Assembly: GCA_004026145.2 (NCBI GenBank)
Contig: CP034979.1
Coordinates: 14,924,852 to 14,988,851 of the forward strand
Source: Takifugu bimaculatus
Lineage: Eukaryota > Chordata > Actinopteri > Tetraodontiformes > Tetraodontidae
Length of the DNA stretch: 64,000 nt
Direction of reading: 5' to 3'
Below the pieces are notes generated by a model. The model was not told the origin of the DNA. It searched no databases and saw nothing but the letters and a program-made list of their open reading frames with translations. Shown here in pieces: positions 60,478 through 64,000 of this stretch; the first letter of the stretch is position 1, and every line of letters starts with the position of its first letter. The position numbers and the translations under genes were made by a program.

Positions 60478-60823
60478 GCATACGCAGGCTATTTATGTCC
60501 TGCAAAGTCAGACAAACCCCTCCAATCAAATTTAAACCCAACGACACAATGCGATTTTAAAAAGAACCATGAACCAACCAACTTTCAGATACAGGGAGGA
60601 CAGAGGATACTCACAGTCTCTCAGCATTCCGGGGGATATTCCTTGGCATGGTCCTGAGACCCAGTCCGTGGCAGTCCACTGTGGTGCCGCTGCAGGTACA
60701 CAGGGCTGGGCAGGCGCCGGCGTTCCCCATGAGCAAAGCAGAGAGCATCACCAGCCACATCCAGAGTGGCCGTCCAGCCTGCCTGCACAGGAATGCCCCG
60801 AAACGGTTCCCTCTCAAGGGCAT
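29..60823 (-). CDS. slit1: slit1: Slit homolog 1, secreted axon-guidance ligand (coding exons 1-35, 3' end outside window)
   Basis: Slit proteins are secreted glycoproteins that bind Robo receptors and repel or branch axons and migrating neurons. The 35 exons here, all with GT-AG introns, encode in order: signal peptide, four LRR blocks each with Cys-rich N- and C-caps, six EGF repeats, a laminin-G domain, EGF7 and the start of EGF8. About 1,384 residues are encoded; the remaining EGF repeats and cystine knot must lie left of position 1. Most LRR exons are exactly 72 nt, or 144 nt for two repeats, with phase-2 junctions, which is the classic Slit structure. Slit1-type residues occur throughout ([33 protein letters not shown]), so I prefer Slit1 over Slit2/3; the a or b duplicate is unresolved. 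Exons 21 and 28 each hold one surplus base that breaks the frame. Translation starts at the ATG at 60823-60821; an in-frame TAG lies upstream at 60847-60845. Confidence 0.95.
318..1017 (-). other. slit1: slit1 intron 34 (700 bp), nothing recognised
   Basis: Ordinary intronic sequence between the laminin-G exons. An ORF of over 200 codons across this stretch is only exon 34 read through its donor. No repeat family or RNA gene is recognised. Confidence 0.8.
1018..1172 (-). CDS. slit1: slit1 exon 34: laminin-G, third part
   Basis: A 155-nt exon, phase 2 in and 1 out, residues 1236-1288, with TETINDGQFHTVELVTFDQM, VNLSIDGGLPTTMDSFGAVR and TLNGEAPLYVG. NLS is a possible N-glycosylation site. The donor is G|GTAGGG. 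Confidence 0.95.
1267..1397 (-). CDS. slit1: slit1 exon 33: laminin-G, second part
   Basis: A 131-nt exon, phase 0 in and 2 out, residues 1193-1236, with [40 protein letters not shown] and AIY. This is close to human SLIT1 and unlike SLIT3. The acceptor is TGTGTAG|G and the donor AG|GTACGC. Confidence 0.97.
1485..1713 (-). CDS. slit1: slit1 exon 32: EGF5 end, EGF6, start of laminin-G
   Basis: A 229-nt exon, phase 2 in and 0 out, residues 1116-1192. After GQLC, a short linker EVPPSPLSL leads to EGF6 (CELADCQNSAPCVERGGRAL, CQCPPEFGGPRC). The laminin-G domain then begins: [31 protein letters not shown]. The linker where Slit2 is proteolytically cut is shorter here than in human SLIT1 and has no basic residue. 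The donor is CAG|GTATCT. Confidence 0.95.
1790..1927 (-). CDS. slit1: slit1 exon 31: end of EGF4 and EGF5
   Basis: A 138-nt exon, phase 2-2, residues 1070-1116. CVCAPGYVGDDC closes EGF4. NDCEDHRCQNGAHCVDELNG and YSCVCRQGYS form EGF5, whose end is in exon 32. The donor is AG|GTGAGA. Confidence 0.94.
2005..2098 (-). CDS. slit1: slit1 exon 30: EGF4, first part
   Basis: A 94-nt exon, phase 1 in and 2 out, residues 1039-1070, with GEMCEEMEDVCAPGRSPCKH and QSTCLIAPTGPK. The acceptor is GTGCACAG|G and the donor AA|GTGAGT. Confidence 0.93.
2181..2320 (-). CDS. slit1: slit1 exon 29: end of EGF2 and EGF3
   Basis: A 140-nt exon, phase 2 in and 1 out, residues 992-1038. CKCPLGFEGPTC closes EGF2. EGF3 follows as NTDECEDHDCENGATCIDGV, NNYTCFCPPYYTG, with the calcium-binding type DE...D...N pattern. 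The acceptor is ATCACAG|C and the donor ACAG|GTCAGC. Confidence 0.94.
2400..2492 (-). CDS. slit1: slit1 exon 28: end of EGF1 and most of EGF2, with +1 frameshift
   Basis: The exon begins GKNCETALNACVSRP and then needs a frame change to read CANGGTCRVEAEGDYT. It is 93 nt, but phase 0 in and 2 out require 92. The surplus base is in the GGGG of the plus strand at 2447-2450 (CCCC in the transcript); the literal frame turns the EGF2 Cys pattern into LRQRRNLPSGG. Splice sites are intact (GACTCAG|G, AC|GTGAGG). The EGF2 cysteines all exist if one base is ignored, so this is a damaged or mis-sequenced copy, not a wrong exon. Confidence 0.9.
2563..2687 (-). CDS. slit1: slit1 exon 27: linker and first part of EGF1
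   Basis: A 125-nt exon, phase 1 in and 0 out, residues 920-961. The linker GDVDPEVLAKC leads into EGF1 (NPCLSSPCLNQGVCHSDLME, IYRCSCPPGFK). The acceptor is CTCCACAG|G and the donor AAG|GTGAGA. Confidence 0.94.
2764..2927 (-). CDS. slit1: slit1 exon 26: LRRCT4 cap of block 4
   Basis: A 164-nt exon, phase 2 in and 1 out, residues 865-920. It contains AIGANPLYCDCRLRWLSDWV, KTGYKEPGIARCAGPQGMEG and KLLLTTPAKKFECTG, very close to human SLIT1. Block 4 mediates dimerisation in studied Slits. Confidence 0.97.
2928..3881 (-). other. slit1: slit1 intron 25 (954 bp)
   Basis: It contains a short interrupted TG repeat at 3771-3802 and an A/T homopolymer patch near 3376-3401. Nothing else is recognised. 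Confidence 0.8.
3771..3802. repeat. interrupted (TG)n microsatellite
   Basis: Alternating TG with a GAG interruption, in intron 25, about 80 bp left of exon 25. Confidence 0.85.
3882..3953 (-). CDS. slit1: slit1 exon 25: LRR4 of block 4
   Basis: A 72-nt phase 2-2 exon with SLHGNEISELPDGIFNDVTS then LSHL. The acceptor TTCTCAAG|G is weaker than its neighbours (an A at -3). The donor is TT|GTAAGT. Confidence 0.93.
5745..5791. repeat. (CA)n microsatellite
   Basis: An uninterrupted CA tract of about 23 units in intron 24. Confidence 0.95.
6109..6134. repeat. (GT)n microsatellite
   Basis: Thirteen GT units in intron 24. Confidence 0.95.
6299..6319. repeat. (GTGC)n microsatellite
   Basis: A short tetranucleotide tract in intron 24. 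Confidence 0.85.
6593..6664 (-). CDS. slit1: slit1 exon 24: LRR3 of block 4
   Basis: A 72-nt phase 2-2 exon with ILSYNSLRCIPKMAFGGLHS then LRLL. The acceptor is ACGCAG|A and the donor CT|GTGAGT. Confidence 0.95.
6768..6839 (-). CDS. slit1: slit1 exon 23: LRR2 of block 4
   Basis: A 72-nt phase 2-2 exon with DLSNNRINSLTNSSFSNMSQ then LTTL. NSS and NMS are possible N-glycosylation sites. The acceptor is TTTCAG|A and the donor CT|GTGAGT. Confidence 0.96.
6928..6996 (-). CDS. slit1: slit1 exon 22: LRR1 of block 4
   Basis: A 69-nt exon (23 codons, the usual short first repeat of block 4), phase 2-2, with YLDGNQFSIVPKELSGFKYL then QLV. The acceptor is GTTCAG|G and the donor GT|GTAAGA. Confidence 0.95.
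6997..8016 (-). other. slit1: slit1 intron 21 (1.0 kb)
   Basis: It contains a GT tract at 7489-7514 and otherwise ordinary intron sequence. Open frames here have no recognisable motif. Confidence 0.8.
7489..7514. repeat. (GT)n microsatellite
   Basis: Thirteen GT units in intron 21. Confidence 0.95.
8017..8150 (-). CDS. slit1: slit1 exon 21: LRRNT4 cap, with +1 frameshift
   Basis: Residues about 726-770. The first part reads GQEELSCVPRPQCPSECTCL and ETVVRCSNKHL; the last part reads ALPKGIPRNVTEL only in another frame. The exon is 134 nt, but phase 1 in and 2 out with the family length requires 133. One surplus base lies in the AA of the plus strand at 8059-8060 (transcript CACCTTCACAGCG). 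Read literally, a TGA follows at 8022-8020, removing block 4, EGFs, laminin-G and cystine knot. Splice sites are intact (CCCAG|G, CT|GTGAGT), so the identity is firm. Confidence 0.92.
8151..8863 (-). other. slit1: slit1 intron 20 (713 bp), nothing recognised
   Basis: Purine-rich near 8155-8360 on the plus strand. No repeat family or gene was seen. Confidence 0.8.
8864..9030 (-). CDS. slit1: slit1 exon 20: LRRCT3 cap of block 3
   Basis: A 167-nt exon, residues 670-726, phase 2 in and 1 out, with NLLANTFNCDCRLAWLGDWL ... IVTGNPRCQ ... IPLQDVALPDFRCDE. The donor is GAGG|GTAGGC. Confidence 0.95.
9121..9264 (-). CDS. slit1: slit1 exon 19: LRR4-5 of block 3
   Basis: A 144-nt double-LRR exon, residues 622-670, with MLRNNKISCVHNDSFTGLHN and SLYDNQLTTITPGAFDTLQA. 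The acceptor is CTCTTTAG|G and the donor CT|GTGAGA. Confidence 0.96.
9342..9485 (-). CDS. slit1: slit1 exon 18: LRR2-3 of block 3
   Basis: A 144-nt double-LRR exon, residues 574-622, with NLSNNKITEIEDGAFEGASS and HLTANQIDSVRSSMFRGLEG. The preceding intron is 66 bp, the shortest in the gene. The donor is CT|GTGAGT. Confidence 0.96.
9552..9626 (-). CDS. slit1: slit1 exon 17: LRR1 of block 3
   Basis: A 75-nt exon (25 codons rather than 24, as at this position in other Slits), phase 2-2, residues 549-574. It encodes RLNNNDITTLEASGAFKSLS then QLKKI. The acceptor is CTGCAG|C and the donor AT|GTAAGT. Confidence 0.95.
9711..9855 (-). CDS. slit1: slit1 exon 16: LRRNT3 cap of block 3
   Basis: A 145-nt exon, residues 501-549, phase 1 in and 2 out. 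The segment TEDTRLSNACNSDPVCPPKC and RCESNVVDCSNLKLTKIPEH forms the third N-cap. The acceptor is GTTCAG|G and the donor CT|GTAAGA. Confidence 0.95.
9856..12212 (-). other. slit1: slit1 intron 15 (2.4 kb)
   Basis: It contains a long TG tract (11301-11353) and an AT-rich stretch at 11780-12120 just upstream of the exon 15 donor side in genomic order. No miR-218-like hairpin is present, although Slit2 and Slit3 introns carry one in vertebrates. Confidence 0.8.
11301..11353. repeat. (TG)n microsatellite with TA interruptions
   Basis: TG tract with two TATG interruptions, in intron 15. Confidence 0.95.
12213..12236 (-). CDS. slit1: slit1 exon 15: 24-nt microexon (AKEQYFIPG)
   Basis: The microexon lies between ATCACAG|C and CCCAG|GTGAGT and is phase 1-1. 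It encodes residues 493-501, AKEQYFIPG, identical to human SLIT1 as I recall it. It is too short to appear as an ORF. Because 24 is divisible by 3 and both junctions are phase 1, skipping it keeps the frame and joins CSG to TEDTRLSN. Confidence 0.92.
12237..13102 (-). other. slit1: slit1 intron 14 (866 bp)
   Basis: It includes a GAGGAAG-type purine patch near 12640-12662 and pyrimidine-rich transcript sequence. A 241-codon open frame crossing it shows no domain and is taken as chance. Confidence 0.8.
13103..13266 (-). CDS. slit1: slit1 exon 14: LRRCT2 cap of block 2
   Basis: A 164-nt exon, residues 438-493, phase 2 in and 1 out, encoding HLAQNPFICDCNLKWLADYL ... [20 protein letters not shown] then CSG. 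This cap is among the best conserved parts of Slit. The donor is TCTG|GTATGC. Confidence 0.97.
13267..13736 (-). other. slit1: slit1 intron 13 (470 bp), nothing recognised
   Basis: Unremarkable, moderately AT-rich intronic sequence. Confidence 0.8.
13737..13880 (-). CDS. slit1: slit1 exon 13: LRR4-5 of block 2
   Basis: A 144-nt double-LRR exon, phase 2-2, residues 390-438, with LLNANKIHCVRANAFQDLQN and SLYDNKIQTLAKGTFTSLRA. Its polypyrimidine tract comes from a (TTCC)n-like microsatellite. The acceptor is CCCACAG|G and the donor CT|GTGAGT. Confidence 0.97.
13896..13937. repeat. (GGAA)n-like purine tract upstream of exon 13
   Basis: GGAA/GAAA units on the plus strand; in the transcript this is a TTCC/TTTC pyrimidine tract ending about 15 nt before the exon 13 acceptor. 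Confidence 0.9.
14132..14203 (-). CDS. slit1: slit1 exon 12: LRR3 of block 2
   Basis: A 72-nt phase 2-2 exon, residues 366-390, with VLYGNKITDLPKGVFDGLYA then LQLL. The intron on its 5' side is only 85 bp. The acceptor is GATTACTTAG|T and the donor CT|GTAAGC. Confidence 0.96.
14289..14360 (-). CDS. slit1: slit1 exon 11: LRR2 of block 2
   Basis: A 72-nt phase 2-2 exon, residues 342-366, with DLSNNQISEIAPDAFQGLRS then LNSL, nearly identical to other vertebrate Slit1. The acceptor is CTACAACAG|A and the donor CT|GTAAGT. Confidence 0.97.
14361..15728 (-). other. slit1: slit1 intron 10 (1.4 kb)
   Basis: It contains a TG/CG mixed repeat at 14597-14645 and a G run near 14809-14818. No gene was seen. 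Confidence 0.8.
14597..14645. repeat. (TG)n microsatellite with CA and CG interruptions
   Basis: Imperfect TG tract in intron 10. Confidence 0.95.
15729..15800 (-). CDS. slit1: slit1 exon 10: LRR1 of block 2
   Basis: A 72-nt phase 2-2 exon, residues 318-342, with RLEQNGIKSVPPGAFSPYKK then LRRI. The acceptor is CTCCTCAG|A and the donor AT|GTGAGT. Confidence 0.95.
15801..19237 (-). other. slit1: slit1 intron 9 (3.4 kb)
   Basis: It contains several short homopolymers (A near 16244, G near 16850, C near 17841, G near 18674) but no recognisable gene or element. Confidence 0.75.
19238..19385 (-). CDS. slit1: slit1 exon 9: linker and LRRNT2, start of Robo-binding block 2
   Basis: A 148-nt exon, residues 269-318, phase 1 in and 2 out. 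A variable linker (GHQESFATQACSVGGG) is followed by the N-cap SCPAMCTCSNNIVDCRGKGL and TAIPANLPESMAEI. Block 2 is the Robo Ig1-binding region in studied Slits. Confidence 0.95.
19386..22677 (-). other. slit1: slit1 intron 8 (3.3 kb)
   Basis: It contains a 23-base G run (22602-22624), a CA/CG mixed patch near 22205-22240, and a stretch near 20530-20650 with repeated GATC-containing motifs that may be an old dispersed repeat. No gene was seen. Confidence 0.75.
22602..22624. repeat. G23 homopolymer
   Basis: Twenty-three G in a row on the plus strand, so a C run in the transcript about 54 nt after the exon 8 donor. Its length is likely unreliable. Confidence 0.9.
22678..22841 (-). CDS. slit1: slit1 exon 8: LRRCT1 cap of block 1
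   Basis: A 164-nt exon, residues 214-269, phase 2 in and 1 out. It encodes the Cys-rich C-cap (CDCHLAWLAQWLRQRPTVGL ... NVAEVQKHEFSCSG). QRPTVGLFTQC and RGLNVAEVQK match Slit1. The acceptor is TTTTAACAG|C and the donor TCAG|GTAAGA. Confidence 0.97.
22842..23533 (-). other. slit1: slit1 intron 7 (692 bp), nothing recognised
   Basis: Ordinary intronic sequence with no long repeats or coding signals. Confidence 0.8.
23534..23605 (-). CDS. slit1: slit1 exon 7: LRR6 of block 1
   Basis: A 72-nt phase 2-2 exon, residues 190-214, with TLNNNNISSIPVSSFNHMPK then LRT. The last codon TT|C is completed by exon 8 as Phe (RTF). NIS is a possible N-glycosylation site. The acceptor is CCCCCAG|A and the donor TT|GTAAGT. 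Confidence 0.96.
23707..23720. repeat. C14 homopolymer
   Basis: C run on the plus strand in intron 6, about 100 nt upstream of exon 7 in the transcript. Confidence 0.9.
24494..24509. repeat. C16 homopolymer
   Basis: C run in intron 6. Confidence 0.9.
24665..24736 (-). CDS. slit1: slit1 exon 6: LRR5 of block 1
   Basis: A 72-nt phase 2-2 exon, residues 166-190, with QLDKNHIGCIEDGAFRAMRG then LEVL. The acceptor is CTCTGCAG|C and the donor CT|GTAAGT. Confidence 0.96.
24737..25231 (-). other. slit1: slit1 intron 5 (495 bp), nothing recognised
   Basis: Unremarkable intronic sequence. Confidence 0.8.
25232..25303 (-). CDS. slit1: slit1 exon 5: LRR4 of block 1
   Basis: A 72-nt phase 2-2 exon, residues 142-166, with DLSENFIQSIPRKAFRGATD then IKNL. 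It is separated from exon 4 by the 23.5-kb intron 4. The acceptor is TTTGCAG|G and the donor CT|GTGAGT. Confidence 0.96.
25599..25613. repeat. short (AT)n tract
   Basis: AT dinucleotides followed by an AT-rich stretch at the start of intron 4's right-hand side. Confidence 0.8.
25702..25749. repeat. (CA)n followed by (CGCA)n
   Basis: Compound microsatellite in intron 4. Confidence 0.95.
26590..26606. repeat. A17 homopolymer
   Basis: An A run in intron 4. I see no retroposon-like sequence in front of it. Confidence 0.85.
29318..29358. repeat. (CA)n microsatellite
   Basis: CA tract with one TA interruption in intron 4. Confidence 0.95.
36153..36168. repeat. C16 homopolymer
   Basis: C run in intron 4. 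Confidence 0.9.
38306..38331. repeat. (GT)n microsatellite
   Basis: GT tract in intron 4. Confidence 0.95.
41050..41065. repeat. G16 homopolymer
   Basis: G run in intron 4, followed by a purine-rich stretch to about 41220. Confidence 0.9.
41848..41867. repeat. (CA)n microsatellite
   Basis: Short CA tract in intron 4. Confidence 0.9.
42066..42087. repeat. (TG)n microsatellite
   Basis: Short TG tract in intron 4, about 200 bp from the preceding CA tract and of opposite orientation. Confidence 0.9.
44122..44171. repeat. GAGGAA purine tract
   Basis: Fifty bases of A/G with a single T, on the plus strand in intron 4. Confidence 0.9.
44294..44366. repeat. long (CA)n microsatellite
   Basis: A perfect CA tract of about 36 units, the longest in the window, in intron 4. 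Confidence 0.97.
45446..45474. repeat. (CA)n microsatellite
   Basis: CA tract in intron 4. Confidence 0.95.
47399..47426. repeat. (CA)n microsatellite
   Basis: CA tract in intron 4. Confidence 0.95.
48730..48756. repeat. (GT)n microsatellite
   Basis: GT tract with one GC interruption in intron 4, about 55 bp beyond the exon 4 donor. Confidence 0.93.
48811..48882 (-). CDS. slit1: slit1 exon 4: LRR3 of block 1
   Basis: A 72-nt phase 2-2 exon, residues 118-142, with RLNRNQLQQLPELLFQKNPA then LSRL. The acceptor (TTTTTCCTGCTGCAG|G) is preceded by a 14-bp minisatellite. The donor is CT|GTAAGT. Confidence 0.96.
48883..50299 (-). other. slit1: slit1 intron 3 (1.4 kb)
   Basis: It contains a 14-bp minisatellite (48917-48978) close to the exon 4 acceptor. 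Otherwise nothing is recognised. Confidence 0.8.
48917..48978. repeat. 14-bp minisatellite, four copies
   Basis: Units TCTGTGTGTGTCGG or CCTGTGTGTGTCGG start at 48917, 48931, 48945 and 48959, with a partial fifth. They sit 34 bp from the exon 4 acceptor in intron 3. Confidence 0.93.
50300..50371 (-). CDS. slit1: slit1 exon 3: LRR2 of block 1
   Basis: A 72-nt phase 2-2 exon, residues 94-118, encoding QLMENQITVIERGAFDDMK and so on. QLMENQI and DDMKELERL match Slit1. The acceptor is TTACAG|G and the donor CT|GTAAGT. Confidence 0.96.
50372..52410 (-). other. slit1: slit1 intron 2 (2.0 kb)
   Basis: It contains a CA tract at 50485-50529. No gene was seen; a 10-nt match to the miR-218 5' end at 51540-51549 lacks a hairpin. 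Confidence 0.8.
50485..50529. repeat. (CA)n microsatellite
   Basis: CA tract of about 22 units in intron 2. Confidence 0.95.
52411..52482 (-). CDS. slit1: slit1 exon 2: LRR1 of block 1
   Basis: A 72-nt phase 2-2 exon, residues 70-94, encoding one LRR (ELNGNNLTRITKSDFAGLK...). The acceptor is CGCAG|G and the donor CT|GTAAGT. The NLT is a possible N-glycosylation site. Confidence 0.95.
53339..53360. repeat. (GT)n microsatellite
   Basis: Short GT tract in intron 1. Confidence 0.93.
53500..53546. repeat. (CA)n microsatellite
   Basis: CA tract with one CG interruption, preceded by a CT tract, in intron 1. Confidence 0.95.
57401..57471. repeat. long (CA)n microsatellite
   Basis: CA tract of about 35 units with late interruptions in intron 1. 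Confidence 0.97.
58545..58567. repeat. (CA)n microsatellite
   Basis: Short CA tract in intron 1. Confidence 0.92.
60442..60474. repeat. (CA)n microsatellite
   Basis: CA tract in intron 1, about 140 bp beyond the exon 1 donor. Confidence 0.95.
60615..60823 (-). CDS. slit1: slit1 exon 1: start codon, signal peptide, LRRNT1
   Basis: Residues 1-70. The first ATG after an in-frame TAG (60847-60845) is at 60823-60821; the GTG at 60835 is not needed as a start. The N-terminus has basic residues (MPLRGNRFGAFLCRQAGR), then a hydrophobic core (LWMWLVMLSALLMG) and a likely signal-peptidase site after NAGA. The first LRR N-cap follows with four Cys (CPALCTCSGTTVDC) and the Slit signature PRNIPRNAERL. 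The exon ends in phase 2 (CT|GTGAGT). A Met at codon 22 (LWMWLV) is a possible internal start with a shorter signal peptide. Confidence 0.93.
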
Positions 60824-61200
60824 GTTCACCAGCACTGAAGCCTGCTACCTCACACTCAAGGTCCAACACTCCTGCTACACCTGGCAGCTCCCTCTGCAAG
60901 AATGAACTGAACTTTTTGTTTTTGTTTTTTTTAAATCCTATCTTTTTAGCTTCAAAAGGGAGTCCTTTCTTCTCCTAGATGTTTTCAGCTGTGGGATTGA
61001 TGGCAGCAGATCTGCTCTGTCTCTTATTCTCCCCTTGAAAACTCTTGCCCCTCTCTTGTCTTTGTGGAGTTTCTGCGCTCTGGTCTGCACACGTCTGCTG
61101 TCCTGCTCTCGCTCACTCCTTCTCTGCTCTGCTCGCCCGGAGAGAGAGGGAATAGGGAGAGTGCAGAAACGGAAAAAAGGCTGTCTCTGTCTCTCTCTCC

Positions 61201-61202
61201 TG

Positions 61203-61233
<31 letters not shown>
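61201..61233. repeat. (CT)n/(CA)n compound microsatellite
   Basis: CT tract followed by CA, about 380 bp upstream of the start codon; on the gene strand it is TG followed by GA. Confidence 0.9.
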
Positions 61234-62540
61234 CAGTCATCCATCACAAGGATCTACAAATAGCAGACCCCCCACTCCCCCCGACTCCACCCCTACCCCT
61301 CCTCTCCTCCCCCACTCCTCATACAACACACACACCCCCAGAACCCTGCCTGAACTCACACTGGTTCTCAAGGTCCTTCTTTCTTTTCTGTATATCCACC
61401 ACACAAATCTTCTCCGTACGTCTCTTCCTTCACCCAATTCTGTTGTGTCACATGTGACGAGCGAGACCTGCAGGACCCTGCACAACCCCTGGCTGAAGGG
61501 AGAGGCTGTGTGTATGTGTGAGTGTGTGTGTGTGAGACAGAGAGACAAAGGAGAACCCACTGGGGAAGAGGAGAATCAACACCTCTGTCCTCGGAGGCAA
61601 AGTGGAGGATTAAATAATCTGTAAATGTGGATCTCAATGAGTGGTCACACACAGAAGCTGCGGCAGCAGGAAAGTACACACAAACATATTTACAATCTGT
61701 TGCACAACCACCAGACGATTATAGTTTAATAAACACGCGTATACCCGCCCACGTACCTGCCCACTTGTTCTAGTTCAGGAGAGATCATGTTAAACGTTCC
61801 TTCTCCCGATGTTGGAATTATGAAATGCACTCAAAAGCTCCGTCCAGGACTGGTCTGCGTCAAGAAAAGAAAGTCAAACAAGGCGTAAGACATTATTTAC
61901 TTTAATGAATTCTCAGCAGGTAATATTTTGCAAATGTTGGCATGTTTCTGTAAAACAGGAGATATATTAGGAGTCCAGACCATGTCGTCACTGCAACTCC
62001 ATAAACTTTTCCAACACGTTCTTTGTTTGGACTCCGTAGGACGTTAATATTCAGGCCGTATTTATGGGTTCGGATCAAAGCAGATTATCCAGTAATCTGA
62101 AGTAAAGTCGTTCCTATGGGGGGAAAAAACCAGCAACAACTTTTCTTCTTGACATTTTTATTGTAGATTTCAGAACAAACTTAATAAAACACAAAGCTGG
62201 AGCGGCAGCCAAACGTCACCGAACCGTCGACTGACCTGCTGCTCGCATGTGAGAATAAACGCTGCTTTGAGGAGGAGGTCATGACAGTTTAAACCCCAAG
62301 AGCATGAATGTAAAGACATAGATGGAGCTTTTCAGACGGACCCAAAACGTGATGTCACGCACACGAGGAGATGTAGAAAACCATCAGGATTCGTGGGTTC
62401 AGCTCTGCACACTTGCATCTGCGATCCACCGAAAAAGCAATTAAAAAAACACCGTTTTGTGTGAGTAAAGCAACAACCCAGTGTGCACCTTCCCTCTATG
62501 AATGGCTAATTAAAGAGCAGACAGTGGTATTTAGTGGTAA

Positions 62541-62564
62541 TGTGTGTGTGTGTGTGTGTGTGTG
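62541..62564. repeat. (TG)n followed by a G-rich run
   Basis: TG tract that passes into G runs near 62565-62579 and then a C run, in the upstream region. Confidence 0.92.
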
Positions 62565-64000
62565 GGGGTGGGGGGGGGGTTCCCCCCCCTTCTGCTCTCG
62601 CAGTCGTGATAGGAATACACACAAATACACAACAAGAATTACAATGTGGCTCTGAAAGCTGTGGGAGGCCATACAGCAATTTACAATTAGGCTAAGAGGG
62701 GGAAAATATACGACCCCGACATAAACAACGGCAGTAAACGCTGAGCGCTGCTCCGTGGCCGTCGGGCAACTATTTTAATCCAGATTGCATCTAAAAAGGT
62801 TCGAAATTAAAGCAGCCAGCAACCAGGGATGGAACAAAGGGATCAATTTGTTCGCAGCTGCATGCTTGACTTCAGCTCCAGAGAGAGGGAGAACAGGAAG
62901 AAACCAAATTTAGCATCCTCAAAAACTCCAATCTGCTTATTTGCATTTCAGGGAGGGAAAGAGGGAAGAGAAAAAGCCTCTCTCCAGTCCAGTACTAATG
63001 GAAATCCAACGCTATCATGCAGCGGCTGAAGTATGTTACGTTCCAGCTTCACTTCTTTTCCTTCTTTCCTAACACACGTGACCTGTTGTTTTCCCATCTA
63101 GCAGATTTTGAGGGACTTTTGAATCTATGCATTTGGAACCCATCATATATGCCCTGAGAGCTTTGTGCACGGCCGATAATGTCAAGTGGATTAGAAGGTC
63201 GGACTCATTTTGCAGCCGTCACACTCATGGAGTAAAAATGCTAAATAAAGCCCGATTGGAGTTTTGGCTGCAAAACGATGCATAACTGTCCTGGAAAATG
63301 CCGTTGTGTATTTACAGAACATGGGAAAAACAGACCCATGTTCGCAAATGTTTACAACGTACACTTACAATACCAAACATGCATTGACATGGTCACCATA
63401 ATGACACACTTAGACATTCCTCCTATTGTGAGAGCTGCCTCCCCTCTGGAAATCCTCCCACACAAACCCTGACTCCTTAAAAAAAAAAATCTGTAATTGA
63501 CAAATACTTTGCCATGTTTTTGGATATTTATTCTCACTTTTAGCCATATTTAGATCAGACTGGGAAGAACCTGAAAGGCAACACAGGGCGTAGGAATTTC
63601 CTTCCGTGAGTTTTTGTTTGCTTCAAACTAACTTTCATTGATGCAAAGCAGCGTCAGAATGTTTTTAGGATGAGTTCAGGTGCTTATCACCTGTTAAATG
63701 TGGTCAGAATTCGGATGCTGATTCCATCTGGCTCATACTCGCTCTAATATTTACTAAACATCGCCATCATGTGGCGTTAAATGACACTACAGGTAAACCT
63801 TGTAACAAACGCCCAGACGACTGCGAGCAACAATTCCTGTCGTTTATTTTCACCGTCACAACTTCACAGTGATGTCATCAGCTACGGTTGGTTAAGTTGA
63901 CCCCGCAGCTTAGATCACATTATAAATTTAAAAAAAAGAAAAGTGTAACAGTTGTGTAACGACTATTTTGCGTGGCATCCAAACCACCACTGAAAAAACA

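Larger units (their letters stand above)
52483..60614 (-). other. slit1: slit1 intron 1 (8.1 kb)
   Basis: It contains CA/TG tracts at 53339-53360, 53500-53546, 57401-57471, 58545-58567 and 60442-60474, and a palindromic GATC motif at 55506-55522. No exon or RNA gene is recognised. First introns often hold enhancers, but none can be named here. Confidence 0.8.
60824..64000 (-). promoter_or_regulatory. upstream region of slit1: expected 5' UTR and promoter, no start site fixed
   Basis: The DNA right of the start codon should hold the 5' UTR and promoter of slit1. A TAG in the coding frame at 60847-60845 closes the frame. A CT/CA repeat lies at 61201-61233 and a TG tract at 62541-62564. I see no convincing TATA box at a fixed distance, no second gene and no clear CpG island, and a non-coding first exon further right is possible. 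The span is a region to search, not a mapped promoter. Confidence 0.35.

Noticed and set aside
60833..60835. GTG as an alternative start for exon 1.
   Set aside because: A normal ATG lies four codons downstream, and GTG starts are rare in vertebrates.

Overview
The window comes from a vertebrate nuclear genome, almost certainly a ray-finned (teleost) fish. It is filled almost entirely by one multi-exon gene on the minus strand. The exons encode Slit1, a large secreted axon-guidance ligand of Robo receptors. Residue matches to Slit1 rather than Slit2 or Slit3 recur along the gene, for example CPALCTCSGTTVDCHG, AKEQYFIPG, KTGYKEPGIARCAGPQ and [17 protein letters not shown]. Which teleost duplicate (slit1a or slit1b) this is cannot be decided here. 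Many introns are only 66-103 bp and CA/TG microsatellites are very frequent, which suggests a compact fish genome; the species cannot be named.

The gene runs from right to left. Coding exon 1 (signal peptide and first LRR N-cap) ends its upstream side at 60823. Exons 2-4 lie between 52.5 and 48.8 kb. Intron 4 is 23.5 kb and exons 5-8 follow at 25.3-22.7 kb. Exons 9-14 (19.4-13.1 kb) make the second LRR block, the Robo-binding region in the family. A 24-nt microexon lies at 12.2 kb. Exons 16-20 (9.9-8.9 kb) make LRR block 3 and exons 21-26 (8.2-2.8 kb) make block 4. Exons 27-35 (2.7-0.03 kb) encode EGF1-6, the laminin-G domain, EGF7 and the start of EGF8. The last exons (rest of EGF8, EGF9, C-terminal cystine knot) lie beyond the left edge. 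I mapped 35 coding exons by splice site, phase and homology; all introns are GT-AG. About 1,384 codons are present, against about 1,534 in human SLIT1 as I recall it.

Two exons carry one base too many and break the frame: exon 21 (near 8059-8060) and exon 28 (near 2447-2450). Both fall in short homopolymers while every other exon has the expected length and phase. Sequencing or assembly error is the simplest explanation, but decay of one duplicate cannot be excluded.

The rest is intronic or upstream DNA: many (CA/TG)n tracts, C/G homopolymers, a 14-bp minisatellite beside exon 4, purine/pyrimidine tracts and AT-rich stretches that could be regulatory. I found no second protein gene, no tRNA, no miR-218 hairpin, no CRISPR array and no recognisable intact transposon. 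The 3 kb right of exon 1 should hold the 5' UTR and promoter, but no transcription start can be fixed from sequence alone.
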